Shown: one piece after another, positions 25,000 through 32,766 of the stretch | Layout of the letters: every line of letters starts with the position of its first letter | Numbering within the stretch: the first letter of the stretch is position 1 | Assembly: GCA_019163135.1 (NCBI GenBank) | Contig: JAFLKR010000106.1 | Coordinates: 1 to 38,086, forward strand | Source of the DNA: Desulfobulbaceae bacterium | Lineage (GTDB): Bacteria > Desulfobacterota > Desulfobulbia > Desulfobulbales > Desulfobulbaceae | Direction of reading: 5' to 3' | Length of the DNA: 38,086 bases | Notes under the pieces: generated by a model | Seen by the model: the letters and a program-made list of their open reading frames with translations, nothing else | Database searches by the model: none | What the model was told of the DNA's origin: nothing | Position numbers and translations under genes: made by a program

Positions 25000-25910
25000 G
25001 CAACCAGCGCCTTGGCATCAGGTGGGGGCTCTGCTGTCTTTTCAAGGAAGAGCCGATAACGTTTGCCATCCGGCAGGCGACCCACCTCGGGAAACTCGAT
25101 CGTCCCCGCCAGTTGGCGCAACTCTCGGCCACCGTTCTCCATAACGGCAATTCCCTGATCCGGGCGATCGAATTCTGCCACCGGCAGGGGATTGGAGGGT
25201 TTCGGGTCAACAGTCGTATTTTTCCGCTCAAGACCCATCCCCAGTTGGGCTATCTTCTTGAGGAATTGCCGGAGTATGACCTGCTCGACCAAACCTATCA
25301 ACAGGCGGCGGTGCTTGCTGCCCGGCTGGATATCCGCTTAACCTTTCATCCCGACCAATTCACCCTGCTCTCTTCGGCGGACGCCGGGGTCACCGCCCGT
25401 TCGCTGGCAGAGCTCGCGTATCACGGGGAGGCGGCGGAACGTATCGGGGCCGATGTCATTACCCTCCACGGCGGCGGTGGCTATGGCGATAAACCCGCCG
25501 CCCTGGGTCGGGTGGTCGCCCTGATCGAGCGCTTGCCGGACTCGATCCGCTCCCGCCTGGCCCTGGAAAATGATGACCGGGTCTATACCCCGGCAGACCT
25601 GTTGCCGGTCTGCGCCGCGACCGGTATTCCCTTTATTTATGATGTCCATCATCACCGCTGCCATCCGGACGGGCTGGCCATCGAAGAGGTGAGCGAGCGC
25701 GCGTGCTCGACCTGGGCCCGAGAGCCGTTGTTTCATCTCTCCAGCCCGAAAGAAGGGTGGCAGGCCGCCAATCCTCGGCCCCACCATGATTTTATCGACA
25801 TCGATGACCTGCCGCAATGCTGGCGGCACCTGCGGATCACCATCGAAGTGGAGGCCAAGGCCAAGGAGATCGCTCTGAAAAAATTGGCTGACGAGCTTTC
25901 GGCGGCATGA
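24996..25910 (+). CDS. uvsE: UV DNA damage endonuclease
   Basis: TIM-barrel metallo-endonuclease that nicks DNA 5' to UV photoproducts and some other lesions, starting an alternative excision-repair path. The 304-residue chain is full-length for the family. Motifs include the N-terminal LGIRWGLCC (variant of the usual GY...NLT), FRVNSRIFPL, the metal-ligand segments TFHPDQF, TLHGGGGYGDK and LALENDD, YDVHHHRC, and the late ITIEVEAKAKE. All likely metal His/Asp/Glu ligands are present. The ATG overlaps the previous stop by 4 nt (ATGA). No LexA-type operator is evident upstream of the pair. Confidence 0.93.
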   Translation: MSNQRLGIRWGLCCLFKEEPITFAIRQATHLGKLDRPRQLAQLSATVLHNGNSLIRAIEFCHRQGIGGFRVNSRIFPLKTHPQLGYLLEELPEYDLLDQTYQQAAVLAARLDIRLTFHPDQFTLLSSADAGVTARSLAELAYHGEAAERIGADVITLHGGGGYGDKPAALGRVVALIERLPDSIRSRLALENDDRVYTPADLLPVCAATGIPFIYDVHHHRCHPDGLAIEEVSERACSTWAREPLFHLSSPKEGWQAANPRPHHDFIDIDDLPQCWRHLRITIEVEAKAKEIALKKLADELSAA

Positions 25911-25952
25911 GGCGATTTTGCATTGCAGTGGCCGTGCCCCCTTTCCCTTTTC

Positions 25953-25981
25953 TTGACATAATTCGTATCTTTCACTATCGA
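25953..25981 (+). promoter_or_regulatory. Possible sigma-70 promoter of the SDR-fusion gene
   Basis: TTGACA (25953-25958), 17-nt spacer, TATCGA (25976-25981): perfect -35, weak -10. The leader of about 115 nt contains the inverted repeat TGGCCGGA (26003-26010) / TCCGGCCA (26039-26046) and the palindrome CCCCGTACGGGG just downstream. Confidence 0.45.
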
Positions 25982-26102
25982 TGAGACAAGCAGAAAAATC
26001 GTTGGCCGGACATCCGGAACGGTGGGCGAAAGGGTCGATCCGGCCAGAGGAAAAGGGATGAGTACCCCGTACGGGGGGAGTAGGTAAAAGAGGAGGACTG
26101 CA

Positions 26103-27767
26103 ATGGAATATACGCTGCCTGGACTGATCCTGACCGGTGCCTCCGGTTTTGTGGGAAGGAATTTTATCAAGGCGGCTACCGGCAAGTTCAGGCTCTTTTG
26201 CATCGGTCGGCGGTCCATGGAGGAAGCCGGGGTGCATCCGGATGACAATCTTCGCTGGATTCAGGTGGATATTGCCGACCGGGAAAAAATGCAGGATCTG
26301 GTGAAACGGGTTCGGGACCGCGGCGGTGTCGATTATGTCGTCAATCTGGCGGGGTATTACGATTTCACCAATCAGGATCATCCCGAATACACCCGGACCA
26401 ACATCCAGGGCACCAGAAACATGTTGGAAGTGGCCAAGGCGCTTGGGGTCAAACGCTTTCTTTTTGCCAGCTCGCAGGCCGCTTGTCCGTTCGGACCCGT
26501 GGTGACCGAGGAAACCCTGCCCGATGCCGATATCCCCTACGCGCGCAGCAAACGGGCTGGGGAACAACTGGTCCGGGAGTATGCTCAGTGGGTTCCCGGA
26601 GCCATTATCCGGATAGCCGCAGTATTTAGCGACTGGTGCGAGTATCCGCCTCTGTACACCCTTCTCAATAACTGGCTCTCCGGCAAGCTGCTGGAGTCGC
26701 ATATTATCGCCGGGCACGGGCTATCCGCCATCCCCTATATTCACGTCCAGGATCTGGCGCAGTGCTTGCTGCGGGTGATCGAGAAAAGTGACGAACTGGA
26801 ACGGCTTTGCATCTTTAATGCCGGTCCGGATGGCACGGTTTCTCACCTGGAACTCTTTCGGATCGCCACCCAGTATTATTACAACAAGAATATTCAACCT
26901 TTTTTTGTCAGTAAATGGCTGCTCGGGCCTATGATTGTAGCCCGGCAACTCCTCGCCCGCCTGCAGGGCAGGCAACCTTTTGAACAGCTGTGGATGTTGC
27001 AATACGTCGATCAGCAGCTGGTCGCCGATAGTTCCCGGACCCGAAGTACACTGTCATGGCGGCCGACCCTTCGCAAATCCATTACTCGGCGGTTGGTCTT
27101 TCTCATCGAGAATATGAAAAAGAATCCGAAACTCTGGCAGGAATGGAATGAGGCTATGCTCCGCAAGGAAACGGACCGTCCGCATCTGGTGCTCCATGAA
27201 CTGTTGTGTGATGCCTTGGACGCGGCCCGTGACAGTACCCTCGAATCGATTACCAGGCAGCTGCTCGATACGGATCAGCCCGGCCTCCACGCGATTGACA
27301 GTCAAAAGATTGGATCAGTAGATAAAATACTGCTGCATTCCTACGTGCGGTTGCTCTATCAGTTGATCGTGACAGTTATTCGGACCAAAAACCGGCCGAT
27401 GATGCAGCAGTACGCCCACACCATTGCCTTCCTGCCCATGATGGTCGGGTTCGGCAGCGGGCTGGCCAGTTACTGCCTGTACGATATCGGCGAGTTTATG
27501 ATTAAACGGTTCAGGGATCGACCCCAATTCAAGCAACTGACGCCCCGTGCGGATGAATACGTCACTATTACCATCCGTATGGCGGTCGACCAGATTGAAG
27601 ATCAGGCGGAACTCTCCAGGCTGCAATCGCCGGTCATGCTGGAAGGATTTAAGCAAATGCCGTTGCCGGAGCCCGGTGAGCTGGAGCAGGTCATGGGGCA
27701 GTTGGAAGACCTGTGCAGTGAGGCCATTTGCGGAAAATCGTGGAGCAACCCCCTTGTCCAAGGGTGA
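26103..27767 (+). CDS. NAD-dependent epimerase/dehydratase fused to an unknown helical domain
   Basis: 554 residues. Residues 1 to about 330 are an extended short-chain dehydrogenase: nucleotide loop TGASGFVG (11-18), acidic D56 after the second strand (VDIAD), SSQ (123-125), catalytic Tyr146 and Lys150 (YARSK), and IHVQDLAQ. These act on nucleotide sugars, sterols or similar. The remaining 220 residues are unlike SDR tails: a helical region with charged segments, a hydrophobic stretch (about 435-465, IAFLPMMVGFGSGLASYCLY) and a polar end. I recognise no family for it. GAGGAGG before the ATG fixes the start. It stands alone between its own promoter and terminator. Substrate cannot be stated. 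Confidence 0.82.
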   Translation: MEYTLPGLILTGASGFVGRNFIKAATGKFRLFCIGRRSMEEAGVHPDDNLRWIQVDIADREKMQDLVKRVRDRGGVDYVVNLAGYYDFTNQDHPEYTRTNIQGTRNMLEVAKALGVKRFLFASSQAACPFGPVVTEETLPDADIPYARSKRAGEQLVREYAQWVPGAIIRIAAVFSDWCEYPPLYTLLNNWLSGKLLESHIIAGHGLSAIPYIHVQDLAQCLLRVIEKSDELERLCIFNAGPDGTVSHLELFRIATQYYYNKNIQPFFVSKWLLGPMIVARQLLARLQGRQPFEQLWMLQYVDQQLVADSSRTRSTLSWRPTLRKSITRRLVFLIENMKKNPKLWQEWNEAMLRKETDRPHLVLHELLCDALDAARDSTLESITRQLLDTDQPGLHAIDSQKIGSVDKILLHSYVRLLYQLIVTVIRTKNRPMMQQYAHTIAFLPMMVGFGSGLASYCLYDIGEFMIKRFRDRPQFKQLTPRADEYVTITIRMAVDQIEDQAELSRLQSPVMLEGFKQMPLPEPGELEQVMGQLEDLCSEAICGKSWSNPLVQG

Positions 27768-27793
27768 TGGCGGGAGCGGGTGATTCGCTGCAG

Positions 27794-27815
27794 GCCGCAC
27801 CGGGCGGCATTTTTT
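27794..27815 (+). terminator. Terminator after the SDR-fusion gene
   Basis: GCCGC (27794-27798) / GCGGC (27804-27808) followed by ATTTTTT. A second hairpin GCCC/GGGC (27852-27865) followed by T7 (27873-27879) lies just upstream of the GrpE-like gene and may be an attenuator or a second terminator. Confidence 0.6.
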
Positions 27816-27895
27816 AATGAGCAGGTAACGAGCAAGAGTAAGATTTTTCCTGCCCCTCAAAGGGCGGGGAGCTTTTTTTGAGGATTATTATTTTG

Positions 27896-28468
27896 ATGTT
27901 GCATACTTTTTGGAATCGTATAACGAGATGTAATCTCTTTGCTGCCGGGAAAGTATTAAAGGGCGATGAAGATCCGGGGCCGACGTTGGCAGAGGTGCAG
28001 GCCCTGCTATCCGAAGAATTTCGCGGACTGCGAAAGATTCTGCGCAAGCAAGCCCTGGTTGTTGAAGAACTGCGGGCCAGGTCGGGGGAAGCTGCCAAAC
28101 CCCAACGGCAGGACCGCGCAGGGGAGGGGTTGATGCAGATGGCCTCGACTTTTTTCCATCTCGACCAATCCTTGCGCGACCAGGCGCTCAGTTCCCCGCA
28201 GCGCCGGGAGGCGGTCTTTCTTTTTTGGCTCCAACTCGAGCAGCTGCTGGATCGGGAGGATATCCAGATGATTCGGGAGCAGGGCGTGCCCTTTGATCCG
28301 CGACTCCACCGGGCCGTGTTGGCCCATGAATCCGGAGCGCGCCAGCTTGTAGTGACAGAGGTGTTGGAGGCCGGATTTATCGAAGGCGGCAAGGTGCGCA
28401 AACCTGCCAAGGTTATTCTGGGGCCTGCAACCAACGAACAGGAAATAAGAGAAGAGAAAATGCTATGA
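27896..28468 (+). CDS. GrpE-like nucleotide-exchange factor
   Basis: 190 residues from the ATG at 27896; a TTG at 27878 gives six extra residues. A helical, charged N-terminal half with LSEEFRGLRKILRKQALVVEELRAR looks like the long coiled coil of GrpE; the C-terminal part contains the GrpE beta-domain pattern: EQGVPFDPRLHRAV and then EVLEAGFIEGGKVRKPAKVIL. GrpE releases ADP from Hsp70. It lacks the usual acidic N-terminal tail and is diverged, so it probably serves the Hsp70 encoded next to it rather than the housekeeping DnaK. It overlaps the Hsp70 gene by 4 nt (ATGA). The SD, GAGG 12 nt away, is poor. Confidence 0.82.
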   Translation: MLHTFWNRITRCNLFAAGKVLKGDEDPGPTLAEVQALLSEEFRGLRKILRKQALVVEELRARSGEAAKPQRQDRAGEGLMQMASTFFHLDQSLRDQALSSPQRREAVFLFWLQLEQLLDREDIQMIREQGVPFDPRLHRAVLAHESGARQLVVTEVLEAGFIEGGKVRKPAKVILGPATNEQEIREEKML

Positions 28469-30201
28469 AAGATATCTGTTGCGGTATTGATCTCGGAACC
28501 ACCAATTCGGTTATTGCCCGCCTGCAAGGGGGCATCCCACACGCCATCGACATTGAGGAGGGACAGGCCATTGTCCCCTCGGTGGTCAGTTTCGATCCTG
28601 AAAACGGACAGGTCTATTTCGGCGCTCAGGCGCTCAACCGCTTTGTGGCTTTTCCCTCCCACACGGTGAAATCGGTGAAGCGCCTCATCGGCAAAGAACA
28701 ACCCATCACGGTAGGCGACGCCACCTATCTCCCCGAAGAGATCTCGGCAATGCTGCTCAAGCATCTCGCGGCCGAGGCCTCGCGTGTTTTAGGACAGCCC
28801 GTCCGTCGAGTGGTGATCACGGTTCCCGCCTATTTCGACGATGCCCAGCGCCGGGCAACCATCCGGGCGGGTGAACTGGCCGGGCTTGAGGTCATGCGCA
28901 TCATCAACGAGCCGACGGCGGCGGCTTTTGTCTACGAAAGTCCGGCAGTCAGCGGCGAGGGTACAGAAGAGCTCATCCTGGTCTACGACCTGGGCGGCGG
29001 CACCTTCGACGTCTCGGTGGTTCAACTCCGGGGCGACATCAAAGAGGTGCTGGCCTCCTGCGGCGATACCGCTCTAGGGGGAGATGATTTCGACGAGCGG
29101 CTTAAAGAGCATTTTTTGGAGCTTCTCCAGCAACGGTGCGATCGCGACCTGAGCGAAGATTTTCCCTTGCAGGTGCGGCTCAAAGACATCGCCGAGCGGA
29201 CCAAAATTGCCCTTTCCGTTCAACCCTTCGTGGCGATCAACGAGGTGGCGGTAACGGTTATTGATGGCGAGCCGGTCAATCTGGCGGTTGAGGTGGGGCG
29301 CGGCGAGTTTGAGGAGATGACCGAGGATCTGGTCGAGCAGACCCGGCGCAAGGTCATGGAGGCCATGGATGAGGCCAAGGTCGTTGCCGAGGATATTGAC
29401 CGGATCGTGCTGGTGGGCGGTTCGACGCGCCTGCCTGCAGTCCAGGACATGCTTGCCGAACTCTTCGAGCAGCCCATGGAGCATTCGGTTGATCCGGACC
29501 TGTGCGTTGCCCTGGGAGCTGCGGTCCAGGCCGGGATCATCACCGGCGAGCCCCTCCGCCAGATCCTGATCGATGTGTCCGCCCACAGTCTGGGTACTCG
29601 CACCATCGACGAGGTGGATCCGGAGACCGGAGATGCCGACTATTTTTCCACCATCATCCGGCGCAACACCCGCATCCCCGTGACCCGTTCCGAGGTGTAT
29701 TACACCATGCAGCCCGATCAAAAGCGGGTCGAGGTGGAAGTTTTTCAGGGCGAGAGCCCCTCCTGCCGGGACAACACCCTGGTCGATTCCTTTCGTTTTG
29801 ACCTTAGACCGGCACCGATCCACTCACCCATTACCATGGAATTTTCCTATGACCTGCAAGGGATTGTCCATGTCACCGTTTCCCAGAAGGGGTATGGCAA
29901 CACCAAGACGGTGGCGGTGGATTTGAAAAAGGCCAAGGCTGCGGCCAAGCAGGCGGAGGCAGGGGCAAGCGGGGAGCCGGAGCTCGCTGATAAACCGGTT
30001 AATTATCTTTCCCAGAAAGCTCGGCAACTGCTTCAGGAAAGCCGTCTTGCAGCCACCTCACTGCACGAGCTTAAAGCCTTGGCCTGTGCGTATGAGGCGG
30101 CCGTGGTCAACGGCGAGGACGAGGATCGGGTGGACGAGTTGGAAGATCAGTTGGTGGCGCTGATGGATGCTCTGGAAGAGGAGCGGGACAACCTTGGCTA
30201 A
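28465..30201 (+). CDS. Hsp70-family chaperone (DnaK paralogue)
   Basis: 578 residues. The ATPase domain has all Hsp70 signatures: IDLGTTNSV (8-16), VITVPAYF, NEPTAAA, DLGGGTFDVS and IVLVGGSTRLPAVQ. The substrate-binding domain follows (about 385-520) but the helical lid is short and the C-terminus ends in an acidic run instead of the flexible DnaK tail, making it about 60 residues shorter than DnaK. It is therefore a specialised paralogue. Genes on both sides encode a GrpE-like factor and, after a large unknown protein, a J-domain-like protein, so the operon contains its own cochaperone set. It overlaps both neighbouring genes, implying balanced coupled translation. Confidence 0.95.
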   Translation: MKDICCGIDLGTTNSVIARLQGGIPHAIDIEEGQAIVPSVVSFDPENGQVYFGAQALNRFVAFPSHTVKSVKRLIGKEQPITVGDATYLPEEISAMLLKHLAAEASRVLGQPVRRVVITVPAYFDDAQRRATIRAGELAGLEVMRIINEPTAAAFVYESPAVSGEGTEELILVYDLGGGTFDVSVVQLRGDIKEVLASCGDTALGGDDFDERLKEHFLELLQQRCDRDLSEDFPLQVRLKDIAERTKIALSVQPFVAINEVAVTVIDGEPVNLAVEVGRGEFEEMTEDLVEQTRRKVMEAMDEAKVVAEDIDRIVLVGGSTRLPAVQDMLAELFEQPMEHSVDPDLCVALGAAVQAGIITGEPLRQILIDVSAHSLGTRTIDEVDPETGDADYFSTIIRRNTRIPVTRSEVYYTMQPDQKRVEVEVFQGESPSCRDNTLVDSFRFDLRPAPIHSPITMEFSYDLQGIVHVTVSQKGYGNTKTVAVDLKKAKAAAKQAEAGASGEPELADKPVNYLSQKARQLLQESRLAATSLHELKALACAYEAAVVNGEDEDRVDELEDQLVALMDALEEERDNLG

Positions 30202-32266
30202 GGCAAAACAAAAAAGGGTCAAGAGGGAACTGGAGAAACTGCAGCGTGCCGGCCGCCACCTGGAGTGGCTGGCGGAGGTGCAGGGGCAGCCCCTCACCCC
30301 TGAACTCAAGCGTGAACTGGACCAGGCGTGGCAGGAGGTCCAGCGGCGGACCCTGCGGACTCCCCAGACATTTTTGGAGTTTCACACCCAGATCGATCAC
30401 CTCCAGGGGGTGCCAGACACCCCGGAGATAACCTTTATAATGGCGCTCAGGAGGTTGATAGCCGGCGACAGGGAGGCGGAGGCGGAGGCGACCGTCCTGG
30501 CCGTCACCGGGCTGACCGGAGCCCATCTGGCGGCGCAAAAGAATATGCGCGCTACCTTGGGTGTTTCCCGGGACTGGCCAGGGATTACCGGCCTCCTGAC
30601 CCTGATGGCCCGCGAGCCGGGAAAAACCACCCGCAGGCACTACCAGGATCTGGCGGAGCGCTTTAGCGGCACGGTTCTGGCGCAACCCTTTGCGGTCCTG
30701 GCTGAGGGCATGGTCGTTTTCCGCAAGCTCAACCACAAGGCCAACCTCCACAAGCCCCTTGCCGCCAGGCTGGTGGACGAGCTCGATCTGGCAGATCATC
30801 ACCTGGGGCTGGTGACCGAATCGTTTTCCCTGGTGCTGCAACGGCTGGTTTTGCTGCCCTTTGCCTACCAGGTCCTGCTCTACCTGCGCCAGTGCGATCC
30901 CCTGCCGGCGGCCAATCAGGTCAAGGCGTTGGTCCAGGCCGTAGAGCTGACCTTTCTGCGGGGGACCGGGAATATGGTCCCGCCGGAACTTTGCGCCCAG
31001 CTCTTTGACGACGACCAGGACCTCTTGACGGGCGCAAATCTCAAAAAGATGGCCGAGGATTTCGCCACCGCCCCCTTTGAGGGGAAATTGACCCTGCTCC
31101 GCGACCTCCGTCAGGCCTTTCAGACGACCCTCGCCCGGGGACCGGGCAGCCCCTTTTTCGTCGACTTCTTCGATGATGACGACAGCGAAGCAATGGCCAA
31201 GCAGCTCCTTCGTTTCCATGTCCAGGTGCTCAAGGAGATCGGTCGCCGGTTGCCGGACCTCGCACCCCGTGAGGGGCGGGCCCTGATTGCGGTCATCGAC
31301 CCGATCCTGGCCGATGACGTGGGCGATTTGTTCATGGAATTGGGCGACCAGCAGCCCCTTCTCGATTTTCTGCTCCAGGTCGCCGAGGCCGGCTGCCTGG
31401 GAACCCGGCTTTCGCAGGTGGCCTACCTGATGGCGATCCGGGATCGAAACAAGCGGCTCGGAGCCCTGGCCCTCAAGGCCGTGGAGGAGGCGCCGGTCCC
31501 GGGACTGGAGGATCTCCACTGGCTGATGAGGGGACACGGACGGCTGGTTATCCGTTTTCCTGCCCTCCTCAAGGCCCTTTTCGACCGGATCCGGGGCAAC
31601 GAACTCCTGGTGCGGAGTCTGGTCAAGGCCGTCTGGGCGGAGGTCGAGACTTTTGCCCCGCCCGGCAGCGAGGCTCGGGGACGGGCGGGCCACCGGGCAG
31701 CCGCGACGGAACAGTTGTCTCCGGAGGTGCGCAAGGGACTGGTCGAGTTGGCCGGGCAGGTGGCGGAGTTAGAACCCCTGCGCCACTACCTGACCATCTT
31801 TCCAGCGGGCCGGATCGATGCGAAGAGCCTGCGGCAATGGTTTGAAGAGACCTGGAAAGGAGGAGATTACGCCCTCTTCATTGCCACCGCCCAAGCGTCT
31901 ATTATCGGTGACTCAGAGTCAGCAAAGGTTTTAGATCTGGTCCCCGGCCCTGGTAAAGTGGGGAAGTTATCCGCTGTGGCCAACCGCTTGCTTTTTACCG
32001 GGGCGTTGATCGATTTTCTCCGCGAGCATGCCGATGATTTTCGCAGCATCCCCCTGGCAAGCGCCCGTCTCCTGGTGGAAACCTTGTATCCCCATCTCAA
32101 AGAGCTGACCGATTTTGGCTCCTTGCTCATCCGAACCTACAATGCCCTCTGCACCCGGGTGTCCGCCGGCGAGACCGAATTTGCCCCCCTGCGCGATGCC
32201 CTGGACCATGGTCTACGGCAAATGGCCGGTGGCCAACGCGGACCGGGGCGTCCCTTCAAACGCTGA
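30167..32266 (+). CDS. Large helical protein of unknown function in the Hsp70 operon
   Basis: 699 residues, no family recognised. No signal peptide or clear membrane helix. The N-terminus is basic (KAKQKRVKRELEKLQRAGRH, about 11-30); the rest is Leu/Ala/Arg-rich and predicted almost entirely helical, with short acidic patches (QLFDDDQDLL, VDFFDDDDSEA) and a repeat-like succession of helices suggesting an alpha-solenoid. The ATG at 30167 overlaps the Hsp70 gene by 35 nt; a TTG at 30194 with AGGAG 10 nt upstream would overlap by 8 nt and is a credible alternative start. Tight coupling between Hsp70 and J-domain genes suggests a client, adaptor or scaffold of the chaperone. Function unknown. Confidence 0.8.
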   Translation: MLWKRSGTTLAKAKQKRVKRELEKLQRAGRHLEWLAEVQGQPLTPELKRELDQAWQEVQRRTLRTPQTFLEFHTQIDHLQGVPDTPEITFIMALRRLIAGDREAEAEATVLAVTGLTGAHLAAQKNMRATLGVSRDWPGITGLLTLMAREPGKTTRRHYQDLAERFSGTVLAQPFAVLAEGMVVFRKLNHKANLHKPLAARLVDELDLADHHLGLVTESFSLVLQRLVLLPFAYQVLLYLRQCDPLPAANQVKALVQAVELTFLRGTGNMVPPELCAQLFDDDQDLLTGANLKKMAEDFATAPFEGKLTLLRDLRQAFQTTLARGPGSPFFVDFFDDDDSEAMAKQLLRFHVQVLKEIGRRLPDLAPREGRALIAVIDPILADDVGDLFMELGDQQPLLDFLLQVAEAGCLGTRLSQVAYLMAIRDRNKRLGALALKAVEEAPVPGLEDLHWLMRGHGRLVIRFPALLKALFDRIRGNELLVRSLVKAVWAEVETFAPPGSEARGRAGHRAAATEQLSPEVRKGLVELAGQVAELEPLRHYLTIFPAGRIDAKSLRQWFEETWKGGDYALFIATAQASIIGDSESAKVLDLVPGPGKVGKLSAVANRLLFTGALIDFLREHADDFRSIPLASARLLVETLYPHLKELTDFGSLLIRTYNALCTRVSAGETEFAPLRDALDHGLRQMAGGQRGPGRPFKR

Positions 32267-32283
32267 ACCGGAGGTCCCCTCCC

Positions 32284-32646
32284 ATGCTGACACAAGCAGA
32301 AGCCCTGAAAATTCTCAATCTGTCTCCCGAAGCCTCGGCAGAGGCGATCGAAAAGGCTTACCAGCGCCTGGTCCAGCGTTATCCGCCCGAATTCCATCCG
32401 GACCGCTTTCGCCAGATCGACCAAAGCTACCGTATCTTGACCTCGACCGCTTTCCTGGTGGAAAGCATCCTCACCGCCAGGAAGACGGAGCCGGAAACCG
32501 ATCTGGCCCAACGGCTGGCCGACCTGCCGCTTGTCGCCGAAGAAGATGCCGTGGCCAAGAGTCTCGAGGAAATCCGTACCCTTCTACTCGTCGAATCGTT
32601 GTGGCCTGGTTCCTGGAACTGCTCCTGGAAAAAAAGCGGCGGGTAA
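32284..32646 (+). CDS. J-domain-like protein with displaced HPD and a probable frameshifted end
   Basis: 120 residues as read. Residues 1-55 follow the J-domain pattern (ALKILNLSPEASAEAIEKAYQRLVQRY...FRQIDQSYRIL), the Hsp70-stimulating module. Where HPD normally follows the Tyr there is PPE (34-36), and HPD occurs four residues later (38-40). The last 20 residues (ESLWPGSWNCSWKKSGG) look unnatural, while the -1 frame over the same DNA (about 32589-32732) encodes a plausible amphipathic basic tail (VAWFLELLLEKKRR, LAILLARLFG). A one-base shift would give about 149 residues. There is an A7 run at 32629-32635. GGAGG 9 nt upstream of the ATG supports the start. It closes the Hsp70 operon. Confidence 0.7.
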   Translation: MLTQAEALKILNLSPEASAEAIEKAYQRLVQRYPPEFHPDRFRQIDQSYRILTSTAFLVESILTARKTEPETDLAQRLADLPLVAEEDAVAKSLEEIRTLLLVESLWPGSWNCSWKKSGG

Positions 32647-32766
32647 GGCTGGCCATCTTGCTGGCGAGGCTCTTTGGTTGTGGCCGCCGGTTTGATGATC
32701 GGTTGAGGTTCTGGCCGCTGCAACGCAAGTAAAACAGCGAGGCGTTCAGAAAAATACCGGCAGGGA

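Noticed and set aside
25338-26717. 459-codon minus-strand frame
   Set aside because: Spans uvsE, an intergenic promoter and the SDR gene on the opposite strand; a shadow frame.
30107-31693. 528-codon minus-strand frame
   Set aside because: Antisense shadow of the helical protein gene in GC-rich DNA; no homology-like motifs and no SD.
32629-32635. Programmed -1 ribosomal frameshift at the A7 run
   Set aside because: The zero-frame phase is not the X XXY YYZ arrangement needed for tandem slippage, so a mutation or sequence error earlier in the overlap is more likely.
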